Positions 25,935 to 38,313 of a stretch of 64,000 nt of DNA are shown piece by piece. The notes under the pieces were generated by a model. That model searched no databases. It saw only the letters and a list, made by a program, of their open reading frames with translations, and was not told the DNA's origin. Each line of letters begins with the position of its first letter. The first letter of the stretch is position 1. The DNA is from Biscogniauxia marginata (lineage: Eukaryota; Ascomycota; Sordariomycetes; Xylariales; Xylariaceae). The stretch covers positions 62,001 to 126,000 of the forward strand of contig MU404059.1 in assembly GCA_022695795.1 (NCBI GenBank), given 5' to 3'. A program made the position numbers and the translations under genes.

Positions 25935-27359
25935 TTAACCGTCAATCAACTTTGTCTCAAACTTCAACCCAGCAGCATCTAGCCTGTCGATGTATCTCTG
26001 GCCCAAACATGCGGGTGTATAGACCCCTCCGTCGAGACCAATGTCATCCTCCAGTACCGTTCGAGCCCCTTCACACAACAACGTTGCTGTCACTAGCCCA
26101 ATGTCAGTGAGACCGTTCTGGGTGAAGTCGAATGGCGAAAACTTACGTAAATACATGCTCCCGCGATATCTTGCCTTTGATATGGCCGACTTGCCAGATT
26201 TTTCTTTAACTACATCTGGTGTCGCCACTCCTCGAAATTCGACGTGATCGTTCACTGTATCTTCGCGATTTGGCCCTTCGCCCGGTGGAAAAACGAACTT
26301 GCGCATCAACTTTCGGAACGGCGGACAGAAAACGAGAAGCGCACCGCCGATTATGACGCTGTAGTGCATCGCAATCGCAGTGGCGAAGTTCTTCGTTTTT
26401 ATGAATTCTCGATACGTGAAATTAGAACCGTAAGAATGTTTCTGTAGGCTAGGCTCTCGTTCAAACAACCCCCAGGTGCGCTGCACCACTGCAGTATCCG
26501 TTCCGGCGGTAACTGATGTCGTCAGAAGACCGAGGTTAGGCACATTGCGTATGCCTGTCAGCTTCGATAACAAGGAGGCTTTGGGTACACGCTTTGAGTT
26601 GGGAACGGGTGATAGAGCGAATGGCTTGTGAGATGCGGCGACCTCTTTCATACTAAAAACATCGAATAGCGAAAGTACGGTGGCCATCGTGCCTCCTGAT
26701 GGTGAAGCGCTGCTCTGCGTTAGTTCCGGGCATCTTCAATTTGAATGATCGCTGACATACTGAAGCTCATGAATATCCACCACGACATCGCTGACTGGGA
26801 CAGACAACTCTGACTTGATGAACGATGCCAAGGAGAAGGTTATCAAGTCCGACGGTCCCGATTCAACGCCTGCCTGGGGAAACAAGAGCGCACCACTTTT
26901 CTTTGCCCTTGCCTCGTACTTGTCGATCATCGACATATGCCACACTACTTCGCCTGTACAATCGAAGTAGTGAGTTCCTGTTTCTGCGCAAGCCTTGAAA
27001 GCGTGCTCTCCGTAGCGCGAATACGGCCCGACAGTTGTGATAAGAACGAATGTCTTCTTAGCTAGCGTAGCAAGCTCAGTGTCATTCAAGTTACATATCT
27101 CTATCTCGGGCGCTGGACGGTCCCGATTCAAGGCCTTGCATTCCCTCACGACATTCTCTAGCTTCTCTGTGGACCGGCCAGCTATAGCCCACTTCAGGTC
27201 GGTTGGAAAGTGAGTCGCGATATACTCAGCTACCATCTGTCCGGTGTAACCTTTCTTGTTGTTAGTTTAGATTTAGAACAACTGTTTGATCGGGTGGCGT
27301 TTACCAGTGGCGCCGAACACCACCAGATCATACTGGCGGGAGTGCTTTTTGATCGGCAT
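25935..27359 (-). CDS. Saccharopine dehydrogenase-like oxidoreductase
   Basis: Exons 27305-27359, 26761-27250, 26147-26709 and 25935-26092, with introns of 54, 51 and 54 bases, give 421 residues. A Rossmann nucleotide-binding motif, GATGYTGQ, spans the first splice junction near residue 18. IAGRSTEKL and VGPYSRYG follow, as in the SCCPDH-like family. Later blocks are THYFDCTGEV and ESGPSDLITF, then PSGGTMATVLS after the second junction. A hydrophobic stretch (AMHYSVIIGGALLVFCPPF) suggests membrane association, as reported for SCCPDH-like proteins on lipid droplets or mitochondria. The third intron is a multiple of three with no stop, so its retention would not break the frame. The exact acceptor of intron 2 may be 26709 or three bases away. 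These proteins are not true lysine-pathway saccharopine dehydrogenases, and the substrate is unknown. The gene is divergent from RPL43. Confidence 0.9.
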
Positions 27360-28002
27360 CTCAGGCTACGTCCGTCAACGGCAGAAAGTAGCTAGGCTGA
27401 GGAGGTAGAAAGAGAAGGACTGCAGCAGTATATGCAAGCCTGCGCTTTGACGGGACGAACTATACTTGTGCAGAACGTCCTAGCCAGAAAGCGTCGTCTC
27501 GATCTTGGGGAGAAGGACGCTTGGTTTACACCGCGGAGCAGATACAAAATATATGTGACACCGGCAAGTGTCCTAGGAAACGAAAACCAGGACGCAAGAA
27601 GTTGAACATTCTCAGTTTACTCTTATATCACCCCCGGGGAGACAGACATGCCAGTATTGATAAGTCTGCGGTTCGCGGCGGCAGAGCTCTAGGCCGGTGG
27701 CTGTTTGGCACTAGGCATGATATATTAGCCATGATGGGAATCATCGCCGTCTATGCCTCGGGGCTACATCTCCAGAAGTAAGGACAGTTCCGTGTTTCGC
27801 GAAGGACAATCACTGAGCTTGTCATCGGATGCATGTCTACAACGGTCAGAGATGCCGGCGACCCAGTCAAAGGCCCCATTTGTGCCTCGGAACCTTTCCT
27901 AAAGCCAATTTCGGCAATTGAACCCTCAGGACCAATGAGCGTTGAGGGTTCAACAGATACCCGGTCTCCACTGATTTGCGCATGGATCATGCAAAGGAGA
28001 GT

Positions 28003-28008
28003 CACGTG
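28003..28008. promoter_or_regulatory. CACGTG box 1 upstream of RPL43
   Basis: CACGTG preceded by GT (GTCACGTG), about 275 bases upstream of the RPL43 start. This is the core bound by bHLH factors such as Cbf1, known at ribosomal-protein promoters in Candida. Function here is inferred. Confidence 0.45.
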
Positions 28009-28066
28009 GGACCCTCTTTTTTGTCTTTTTCTTTTTTTTTCCCCGGCTGGACAATCGGCCCCTAGT

Positions 28067-28072
28067 CACGTG
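28067..28072. promoter_or_regulatory. CACGTG box 2 upstream of RPL43
   Basis: A second GTCACGTG, 64 bases downstream of the first, in the same orientation of its flanking GT and about 210 bases from the RPL43 start. A T-rich tract lies between the two boxes. Confidence 0.45.
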
Positions 28073-28283
28073 AACCAAACGGCCCGAGCTTTGGGCTGGG
28101 CTCGCTTAAGCGACCACGACTAGGCGGTACTGGGCTCTTTGTGCGCAAAATTAAAAAAGATTGACTCCACCAGATTTTTGACTGAAGGAATTAACTGACC
28201 TCGACCACGGTCCGCTATCAACACCACACCATCACCTATCGCAGTCGACACTCTAGAAATCGACTTCACACACCTTAGACAAG

Positions 28284-28956
28284 ATGACGAAGCGAACCAA
28301 GAAGACAGGTCCCGTCGGGAAGTACGGTACTAGGTAAGAATCGACCAAATTGTTTCATTCCTCTGGCGAACATCGGCCTCCTCGCGGTTCTGCTTCTCGA
28401 GCTCGAAGTGCTATCGCCAGCCCTGCACCACCAACGAAAGCTCGCAGTCACATCTGCTAATACTGTAACCGAATAGATATGGTGCCTCTCTCCGAAAGCA
28501 AGTCAAGAAGATGGAAATCTCCCAGCATGCTAGATACACCTGTGAGTGACACCGAGAGAGGAATTCTGATCTCCCCTCGTGGACCTCCGCTGATAGCTAA
28601 CCTTCTGTAGGCACCTTCTGCGGCAAGACTACAGTGAAGCGATCCAATGTCGGAGTAAGAAATCAGTGCCCCCCCCCTATCCAGGAGTCTTACTGACCAT
28701 GAACAAGATCTGGGACTGCCGCGGATGTGGAAAAACTGTCGCAGTAAGTTTCTACTACACAGCATTGTTGCTATTTTTCGGATCCGGCTAACCAGGTGTT
28801 CTTAGGGCGGAGCCTACGTTGTGTCGTACGTGAAATATCATGAAAAGCACCCCGAGAGAGAACCCGAGGACATACTAATAGTAAAACTATAGAACTGCCG
28901 CTGCCGCTGCCATGCGTTCGACCCTGCGAAGATTGAGAGAGATCCAGGAGGTTTAG
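28284..28956 (+). CDS. RPL43: 60S ribosomal protein L43 (eL43, formerly L37a)
   Basis: Six exons: 28284-28333, 28477-28541, 28611-28654, 28708-28743, 28806-28825 and 28893-28956. They sum to 279 bases and code for 92 residues, the standard length of eL43. The protein starts MTKRTKKTGPVGKYGTRYG and has a C4 zinc ribbon (CTFCGK and CRGCGK). It ends with the alanine run followed by MRSTLRRLREIQEV. It binds 25S rRNA in the large subunit. All introns are GT-AG, 52 to 143 bases long, with clear branch sequences (GCTAAC before 28611, TACTGAC before 28708, GGCTAAC before 28806). Exon 5 is only 20 bases. Five introns in 93 codons fits the intron-rich ribosomal-protein genes of filamentous fungi. Confidence 0.98.
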
Positions 28957-31588
28957 ATGCGGGCCGACAGGCAATGGGACCTTTGCATTTGGGCTTCGGT
29001 GTTTGGGGAAAGGGTTTTACGCATGCCATTCAGGGCCATGACGACGATCGATTGATGTTATCGATCAGCACCAAATAAGATCAATCATCACCAAAGCCAA
29101 CAACAATTGCTCTGACCAAGATTCTTGACTGCTCGAGCCTCGGAATGGGCTTGTCATTTCAATGTGTTCCGTGAACTTCCACTCTAAGCTTTCCAACCTG
29201 TCTTCGACTCGGGCTATCGACGACCATTGCTGTGTCACCAATGAAGGGGGGTACATCTACTTACCTTAGTCAGGCTACCGGCGACGTCGATTTCACGGGA
29301 CGCTTAATTCGATGCCCTGCGATGCGATAGCCGTCTGATAATTGCACCCTAGGCGATTCTAGGCAACCTGAAATAATTGACGTGGCCATCGGTGCCTGCC
29401 TATATGAGTGACTTCACGGCTCCAGCAGCAACTTTGCACGAACCCCAAACAAATGGGCAAGGCGGGTGTGTTGATGAAGCCGCCTACTGCCTAACTATCA
29501 AGTGAGTCATTTGGGATGGAACTGGCCGTCCACGAACAGGGTCTACTTCGCACGCTCTAAGCTGGCCGACAAGTGTCACATGGATCACGAAGAACAGAAA
29601 TTGGAAATCGAATATGTGTAAAGGGTTCGATCTATCCGCTTCCCGGTTTTCGCTGCATATAACCGCAACCATCTGTCAAACAATATTTTAACCCCACAGG
29701 TCACCAGCGGCCCTTTCACGTGGCAATGTTTCAAGTCGATAACGACGCCTACCTGATTCCTACCTATGTCCAGTCATGGCTTGTTGTTCATGGTTTGTTT
29801 GATCTTAGAGGTATCTGAAATCGCCCTATCTTAGGTAGTATTGTCTTTTCCACAGGTCTGGAACACGTGTTCTGGAGCTCGGAGCCATTCGACGCGGGGA
29901 CCACGGAAGGCAGAACTGCTTTGGCAGTTCCCAAGCCGGCCGGATAGGTAAGGTACCTTGCAAGGTTTGGTTGGGGAGGTGGTTTGTAAACCCAGGTGCT
30001 TCGTACATACGTGACCTTTTAGTTATGTTTCAGTTCCTTGATTAGATCCCTCCGGCTACCGACGCGGTTATTGAGAGCTCCCCGCTGCAGCCAAGTGCAA
30101 ATGACTGCTACACGACGACTCCCGCCACGCCCTACTGGACACCTGACGAAGGTGGTCTTGTTCTCGGTAGTATAGTGGGAGAAAGAAGCCGACCCAACTT
30201 GCTCACCTAACCTACCTAGTGTACAATACTTGGATAAGATCTTCGAACCCTGCAAAATCGTGGAGCCAAGGACCGTTCATCACCACGGCCAGGTTGGGTA
30301 TCTTGTCCTGTGTCTTATGAGATCATATTGTACAAGAATTAGCGCCTCGATAGCCAAGGTATGTAGATGAGCTATCCCTACTACATGCATAGATGTAATG
30401 AGGTCTTTCCACCCATTCCCTTCAACATTACATGGTAGGTAGGTTAGGTACCTCCCTCACACAAGTACCTATACCAGGTACATGTAGATATTTCCACTGT
30501 CAGCTGGCTACTAGTGACTACCTACATGTACGCTGGATGACTGGGCTGCCCACCGAGGTCAACGCCCCAAGCCACCCTCTCGCTGTGCTCACAGGGTCAT
30601 AGACAAAGGTCATAGGCTCGTGGGAAGGCAGGGACGGAATTAACTAGCGTTCGGTGGCGTCAGCTGATTGGGTCCGCTTTTGGGCTGCGTGCCTACAGAG
30701 GTACCTTACCTACAGCGGTAACAAAGCTGCTTAGCTGCAAGCTGGAGCGCTAAGCTCGACAAGAAAATCCCTTAACGTCTATTTTCTGACTGGCCCCTCG
30801 CTCTTTACCTTATGCCCTGTTTGCCCTGCTCTTTACTACCTATCGTCTCACAACCTCCCCCAATTACATATAGACCTAAACCTTATTGCATACCCATCTC
30901 CGGTTGCTCTGCATTGTCGGGTCCTGTCCACTGCGTTAATCAATCGTTATTACAGAGTACATTACCTGTGCCACTTCGATTACTCTTGTTAGCAGCGCAC
31001 GCACCACGCAATCGGCAATTCCTCCCTCCCCTCCCTCAAAACCAAAAAGCTGTTCCTGCAACTCAACTCGTCTTTCCTCCTACCAAAGTTTCCCCGCCGT
31101 CTGCCGGTGCAAAGAGCTAGCAAGAGTTGAGCAGCAAATCCACCATCTCTTTTGGCATCTGACTATCTGCCCTACCTATCAATCCATCAATCAATCAGCC
31201 CATCACCAAAACACTACCAACAGAGAGCATTTCCAAATTCGAGGAACGTCTCTAAACTTGGCCACTTATCAGCACTTCTTTTTTTGTTTTTATTTTCTAG
31301 TTTCTTCCCTCCCCGTTATTGTTCTATTTCAACAAATAAAAAGAAGGGACACAAAACAAGACACCCGCGTCGCCGTCAATTCACTGCCAAACCTATTGGC
31401 CGTCCCCATTTCGTTCAACCCACCCCTCGAGAATTAACACCGACTCCCTCCTTGGACCGACCGACCAACCAACCGCCGGGCTCGACTCACACTGTCCACG
31501 GCTTGCTGCCTCGACTGCAGCAGACTTACATAAAGTGTCACTTATATGTTCTATTACCAGAACCGCCAATCTATGAAAACCTGCCCTC
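28957..31588. other. Intergenic region upstream of the RING-PHD gene
   Basis: About 2.6 kb without a recognisable gene. The right half carries clustered ACCT/AGGT motifs (30433-30456, 30470-30486 and 30699-30712, including AGGTACCT at 30446 and 30699). From 30780 to 31588 it becomes CT-rich, with T runs and CCAACCAACC-like repeats, as expected for a fungal promoter and 5' UTR. Two short frames at 30812-31120 and 31152-31616 fall in this leader; they are Pro/Ser-rich and probably not genes. Confidence 0.55.
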
Positions 31589-33598
31589 ATGGCTGATCAA
31601 TGTATCGTGTGTCTAGAAGGTCTAGACATCCAGGCGGCGTCGCCTCCACAAGTCGATGACTTGCAGGCCTTGTCTAATGAGTCTAATAAGTCACCCGCAA
31701 ATGCCACTGCATCACCATCGCCAAAATCGTCAAAATCGCCACTACGCACCACCACAGATGTGCCCACTTGTGACGACGACAATAACAACATTGCCGTCAT
31801 CCAAGTTTGCGGTCATGTTCTACATGATGCTTGCTTGAGGGAATGGACCGGAAAGGCCAACAGCTGTCCCATTTGCCGCCAAGCTTTTCACCTGGTAACC
31901 GTATACGATAAAATTGGAGGTAAGTTCATGATTGCTGCATACTGCGACAATGCAAGCTAACTGTAATTTTCTTTTGAAGGTGCCGAAATCCACTCATACA
32001 AGGTCGAGGACAAGAAACAGGTTGCCGAGTTCGACCCGCAAGCATGGCTAGACGAAAACCCTGAAGAGGAGAGTGACGAAGTAAGGACGTGCCCTATCTG
32101 CAATCGCGCCGACCATGAGGACCTCCTCCTCCTGTGTGACAGCTGCGATGCACCCTACCATACCTACTGTGTTGGCTTAGACAGTGTACCTCGCGGGCAC
32201 TGGTTCTGCCTGGAATGTTCGGAGACGGCTGCTGGGCTTCTTGCAGATGAGCTCTACGACTCGGACATCGTAATAGGTGGGCTTGCAGGTTTCAGTGACG
32301 GTCAGTCTGACTACCTACCACGTACCCAAGCATCCATGCGACGCGCCAGGCAGCGAGCCCGCTCTGATGAGTGGCAGGGCGCCTGGGGGCAAATTACAGG
32401 CCATGTCTGGGACGCCTTGAACATCGACCTTGATAACCACGACGACGATGAGGCGCTACGTAATTATCGGCGATCGCAACAGCGAAGGGAGAGAGAGCGG
32501 CGAGAGTACCAGAGATGGCAGCAGCGTCTCAATATTGCAAGTCGCTTAGGAGCCCGCGATGTTTTCGCAAACAATTTCCCAAATGTCCTTCCTCAGCGTG
32601 TTGTGCAACCGACGCCACCTCCGCCTCAAGAAACTCCAGAGGAAAAGCAGGCGTGGGGGGCCCTAGAGAAAGCCATGGAGGTTGAAGCCCCCGAGCAATC
32701 GAATTCAAACCATCGGAGTTCAAACCACCGCAAACGCAAATCTCGCTCCGTAACGGCATCTCCAGTTGAGCCACCCCAGCAGCCAGAACGCAAGCTAAAG
32801 CGACCACGCACCAGGCGTGTCCCTACCCATGCAGAGGCTTCGTCGTCAAGGTCAGCAGCACGGGCTGAGTCATCTTCCAGTGCTGTGACGGTACCTCAAT
32901 TACAGCCTTCTGGGGCGCCATCGTTTCTCTCATCACTGTTGAAGGAGGTCGAGACGAGTACATCGCCAGAAGATGAGAATGCTCGGGCGCTCTTCTTCAC
33001 ATCCAAGCCAGCAGCAGATCCATCATCTCCTATCGCCTCGCCCTCCCCTTCGGCTCATAGCAGCCCGAGAGCGCTTTCGACGACCCCGCCACCGCGTGGA
33101 ATTAACGACCGACCCGGGTCACCGCTCTCGCTCAGCTCCAGGATTGAGCCGATCTACCCTCCGGCAAACTACGTCACAAATAGGAGTGGTGGCGATCACA
33201 GCGATTCTGAATCGTCACCTCGGCAACATCAACCCAACGGAGCGTCTCGCTCCCCCGAAATCCGACAACCGCGACCACGACGTCAACATTCAACAAGTAT
33301 TAACACCACCAACCTATCTGTCTCTGGCCCTGGCCACATAGGGGACACTTCGCCCACGCGCGTAACACTGCCATTCGAGATGAAGGAGAGCATTAGCGGC
33401 ATCGTTAAGGACGCTCTTAAGCCGCATTGGAAATCCGGACATATCACGGCAGATCAGTACGCCTCTATCAATCGGGATTTAAGTCACAAGCTTTACAAGG
33501 AAGTTTCCGAGTCGACCCTCAACAACGAGGATCGAAATCGGTTCGAGAGGATCGCGAACAAGGAGGTTGCCAGAGCTGTCGCAGACCTCAAGGCATAA
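31589..33598 (+). CDS. ASR1: RING-PHD protein, Asr1/PHRF1-like ubiquitin ligase
   Basis: Exons 31589-31919 and 31980-33598 (60-base intron, GTAAGT, GCTAAC branch) code for 649 residues. A RING-H2 finger has ligands C5, C8, C74, H76, H79, C82, C93 and C96. The loop between the first two ligand pairs is about 65 residues of Ser/Lys/Pro-rich sequence, far longer than usual. A PHD finger follows with C148, C151, C163, C166, H171, C174, C187 and C190. A basic, Arg-rich stretch comes next (MRRARQRARS, then RRERERREYQRW), then a long Ser/Pro-rich region. The helical C-terminus (SGIVKDALKPHWKSGHIT, then EDRNRFERIANKEVARAV) resembles the C-terminal block of PHRF1-type proteins. Yeast Asr1 and human PHRF1 share RING plus PHD and act with the RNA polymerase II C-terminal domain. 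Activity on Rpb1 here is inferred from architecture. Confidence 0.85.
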
Positions 33599-36500
33599 TC
33601 TTGCTGCCATTGTCATGAAAGGACTGGACTCAAGCACGACAGACACGTAACTTAAAGCATTTGTGTGGCGTTCCATGGCTTGACTAAGCATTGTTACACG
33701 GATTCAGCGAACGCTCAAGCCGTTTATATCATGGAGATACCCTGGCGCGGGTGGGTTTTGTTTCCCCTTTTGAACTTTGGGCATGGGGTTTGGCGCTTTC
33801 AATACACGGCCTCGTTTTCTCGCATACACAACGGCGTTTGGCTTTGCTCAGTCGGAAGTAAAATTTTGCCTGTAACAGTTACGGATGGATAGAGAAGGCA
33901 TGCATATTGTCAGCATGGAAGCTTTAGATAGTACCGTTACACGGTCGTTTACTGCAGAGCTCCTCGATGCGTTCAGATATTTTCTTCTTTCTTCTTTTTA
34001 GGGCATGTATGACTAGAACCATTAGAGATGGGTCGGAGGGTTATGTACTCGGGAATAAAGATACACACCACCAAGCTGCACTGAACCTTTGTACATGTTT
34101 CGTTTGATATGTTTTCTATAAAAAGTGGCCGTGCGTAATTACACCATATTCTCGTTCTACTCTAGGGGTTGGTCCATGTTACTTGCTCATTCCGCCGAAC
34201 ATGCCGATATCCAAGGGGAGGTTGTGACAAGTAGTGTAGTTGAAATCGCTAATGTATGTATGCAAGTATGTATCTCCCTCAACTCAAGCTAGCTCAGATG
34301 CACATTCTGCCGCCAACAACCTAAGAATTTGATTTGGGGGTTTATTCAGATAGATTAAGTCATAGTAATCATCAGTGTGAGTTGAGCAAGCAAGACATGG
34401 AATATTAGTACACCTGCATGTGTATACCTACCCTACCCACCTAAGCCACGATTATCATCTTACCAGGGCACCTGCACCTATACCTTAGGTAGCCCGTACT
34501 ATGTGGCTGTGCTATGTGGCTTATGTGGCTTTGACGCTAGTAGAGATTTTTCTTACTTCCCACCCACTTTTTGCTTCACTTTTTTTTTTTTTTCCCTTTC
34601 TTCTTCTTCTTCATCCATAGGCACCAATCCTTATCATCAAGACGATTCATTTCTTTCACCAGGAAGTCCTGATCATTTACGTCGTGCCGAGAGCGAGAAA
34701 GTTTTAATTTCTTCGAACGCAGCCTTTTTTCGCTAGCAGTACCTGCAATATACAAATTCATACTGGGTTCGCTGTTAGATAGACGCTGCTAACATACATA
34801 CATACATATATGCATTTTTATATTTGTATATCACTTTACGGTGAAGGGGAATTCATCTTATTGTAGGTATGACGAGATAAAACTTGAATGCTTTACCTGT
34901 GGGAGGTTGCACATGGTTACTAGGCAGATAGCTATTTCATGCGAAGAGCGTTTGGCTTCCTTCTCACATGTAAAGTGACCTAGTATACATGTAGGGCTTA
35001 GGTAGGATACGGAGACATCCGGGACATGTTTAATTCGACATGATCTGGTTTTTTTCTTTCCTTTCATGGGCTTGGTTTTAGACATTGGATAGTAGGTATA
35101 CGATTACGAGTAGCCATTACGAGTAGCTAAAACCATCATGGGAGGGGCCCTTTTTCTCCCCTGGTCTTTCTCCTATGTTGTTGCTACGCTCGTATTCTTG
35201 GCTGTACGAGAGCAAGTTGCTTACGGGGGGTTTTTTTTTTACGGCCCGTCCCTCAGAGCCTAGGGGGTAACTGATGTACCGTACCTTACGTCTAGATCTC
35301 GGGAGGTATCTCTCGCCCGTCGGCCTCTTCGGAAAAGAGGACATACAAAAAACCACTCACCTATACGCGTCCCGTCCGTTCACCTCTTAGACGTAATGCA
35401 GTAGCGTATCTTTATTTAGCTTAGTAAAATAGACTCTCCACCAATTCATTAAGCGGGAGGGGGAGAGAGGCAGGGGCAGAGAGGGAGGGAGAAGAGGGAA
35501 AGAGGACCCACGCCGATTGCTAAATTGTCCGCGAGGTTTCGTAATGTGCCGGATCGAATGCCAAAGAGGAAACCCGACAATTAAGAATTAAGAATTTCCG
35601 AAATGCTACCGTCTAACCTTACTTTGAACTTAAGCAACACCTCTTTACTGCCTGGCTTGCCTGAGTCAGCACCTTTCGCGAAATAACGTAATTATGACAA
35701 GCGCCAAGACCCACCATCACATGGTTTTAGCTTCTGGGCAACTTCTAATCGAGCTCTTCACATGCCGCCATGCACTCCCAAACTCGCCGTCGTAATGGAT
35801 ACAACAAATCTGCCGTCAATCTAGGTCAACTCCAAGTACGGTTTATGTGTAGGTATGCATTATCGGAAGCCAAGAATTATCGACTACACATTGGATGACT
35901 ACACATTGGATGATGCTCTATTCGACCACGGCCTTCGGTGAGCTAACTAGATGTGCCGCTTGCTTCCCCCCTAGAAACTGTCACCGAGATAACTCCTTGC
36001 AACTTGCCTATACAAAACACCGGCAAACCAGCAAGTTTGCAACAACCTGCAAACGCGTGTGCTATTTTTGCTTCACATCAAATCTCGACTTACCTCACCC
36101 GTGTCAGCCAAGCATGCGGCTAAGCACACCGGTCTCTCAAGAAGGGAACCCAAATATCTGCCCCCATGTCTTTAGTCTGTCTACCCGGACAGTACAATGC
36201 GGGCAGCAAGTTGTGCTTAACAGGACATCGACTAATTCCATTCAGGCATTTGATGGGGAGTATCCAGCATCGGGACCGTACGGCGAGAGAGAACCTCGGC
36301 GATACATGTCAATGGTATCAACACACCCTACTTCAGCTGATCGGAGCTTCTATTGCACTGGCTGCACAGAGTCTGCAACACACTTCAGGAACAAAAGTTG
36401 ACAAAAGATGGTTATTTTTGATTACATCAGACGGCATGGAGTAGTAACTAACGGTGGTAATATGTAGACTGATGGTTCCAATGGTTCCCACGTGATTGGG

Positions 36501-38313
36501 GGTGCACTTGAGATTAATGAATTGGTCCGAAGTTCCTCGGCCACGTCACGGAGGCTGGCAGAGCTGTCAGCTTCGTCATAGAAAACATAGACGGCGTGAG
36601 GACGGCGTAACCTAGAGACCTGGTAGCTTGCCAAGGCATTCCGGCGAAGCTGCATTATCTGGGCACGAAGCATGGCAATATCAACAGGCACAACTTCCTT
36701 GTGCGAAACGAGAAGTCGACTCTTGGAACAGTAACTAGGTGGAAGCACCCCGACGATTCCATCGCCGTAGTGAAAACAGAGACAATTTGTTTCAGGTAGG
36801 TATGTAGGCACGTGCCATTTCATTAATTATTGCCTATCTATCTACCTACTTAGTCCTCCTGGGCTTACTACCTACCCTGGCTCAACAGATGGGCTAGGCT
36901 TGAGGTGGCTTGAAACGCCATGCGTGCTCTTACTATACATTTCAGTGTTTGGGGAGGGGAGGGGAGGGGGGGTGACGTAGTTAAGTTACTTAAATGATAA
37001 CCGAGGTTGCTGTGAATAACATATATATACAATATGTCAAGTATAAAGTAACGAAGATGAAGGAAGCCAATATATATTTTTAAAAGCAAATCACATAAGC
37101 ACAAAGGAAGGAAGGAATGAGTTTAGGCGAGGATAGATAGATCAACTAACGAATGTCCAGCTCCCACTCATCTTCCGGGATTCCCAGATACCTAGTTCTC
37201 TATGTAGTTAGTAATAATAATCCGAAGGGACCAGACATATAAGCCTGCGTACATACCATACACATATATACACCCACATACCTATCACATGTCCCTGTCA
37301 GCTAGAGAGGGAGCTGTAATAAGGAATGGTATGGCATAGGCATACATACATGTACTAATGCAAGGTCCCACCTCCCCCTTTGCTCTCCTTGCGTATGCAA
37401 ACATATGTACATGTATCCGAGTTAAGAGGTATGCAGTTCGATCTTACAAGGTAGGTACATGAAGTAAAACGCACCTCTTAGTAACGTAAAGGAGGGGGGA
37501 GGACCTCTCAAGGAAGGGGGGAACAACATACCTACGTAATATGTACATAGTACCTACACCATGGAAGTTGGAGCCATCCACCCTAATACCACCTACGTAC
37601 CTATATACCGCCCAAAAAAGCTTCAAGAGAAGTTCTGTGCAATAAAGTCAAGTTGTTAATAATAAGGTGGATATGGTTGGTTCAATGACGAGAAGCTCGC
37701 CTCCCCATGTGACCTTAAATAGATTGATTATGCCAGTAATACGATAATGTGGTAGATAGGCGACCGCCGCACATCTCAGCCTCGATGCTCATAAGAGCAA
37801 TCTCTATGGGTAAGGTAAGACAAGCAGTAATTGTACGTCAGTCAGGTGAGCCTCGTCTAAGAGGACCGACATAATATATTTCTTTCTCATTCATGGTTGA
37901 TATCTCTATGATATTCTGTTGCGGGGTATTTTGGGAGGGGATTTATGTTTTTTATTAGTTTTTTCAGAAATTAATTTTTTTTTCGTTCTCGAAGTTGTCA
38001 TACAATCGGAGAGTCTGTACGTGTATACAGCTAAGCAAGTAGACTCTTGACCCTCTCGGAGGAGAGATTAGAGCGAGTCAAAATGATACAACAACATAAA
38101 TCGCTGGGTGAAGGTATCTCTTCCCCATCTCTTCATGTGACGATGGAGGGGTATCCTTCAGACAGAAAAAAAATAACAATCAAGTCCCGCTGAACCCTAT
38201 CTTTTCCGTTTCGCCTGGGCCAGTGCGTTCTATGCCCTACCCCCAAAGCACCTCAAGGAAAGACAATCGCCTATATGGTAGGACACTTGTCCGTTCCGCA
38301 TCGTGTATAACTA
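33599..38313. other. 4.7-kb gene-poor region
   Basis: No recognisable gene. Frames at 35895-36401 (+, Cys-rich, 168 codons) and 36422-36823 (-, 133 codons) are the longest; neither matches a family and no splice partners are evident. The sequence holds poly-T (34580-34592), G-runs (36955-36971), GTACAT/ATGTAC repeats (37240-37440) and ACCT motifs. The first few hundred bases should include the 3' UTR of the RING-PHD gene and the last few hundred that of the universal stress protein gene. Confidence 0.5.

Larger units (their letters stand above)
27360..28283. promoter_or_regulatory. Shared upstream region of the oxidoreductase gene and RPL43
   Basis: About 920 bases lie between the two divergent starts. 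The RPL43-proximal third carries two GTCACGTG boxes, a T-rich tract (28013-28040) and an A-rich patch (28148-28157). Short open frames here look like chance. Confidence 0.55.

Noticed and set aside
35895..36401. 168-codon Cys-rich plus-strand frame
   Set aside because: The cysteines follow no zinc-finger or secreted-protein spacing, there is no signal peptide, and the composition matches chance translation.
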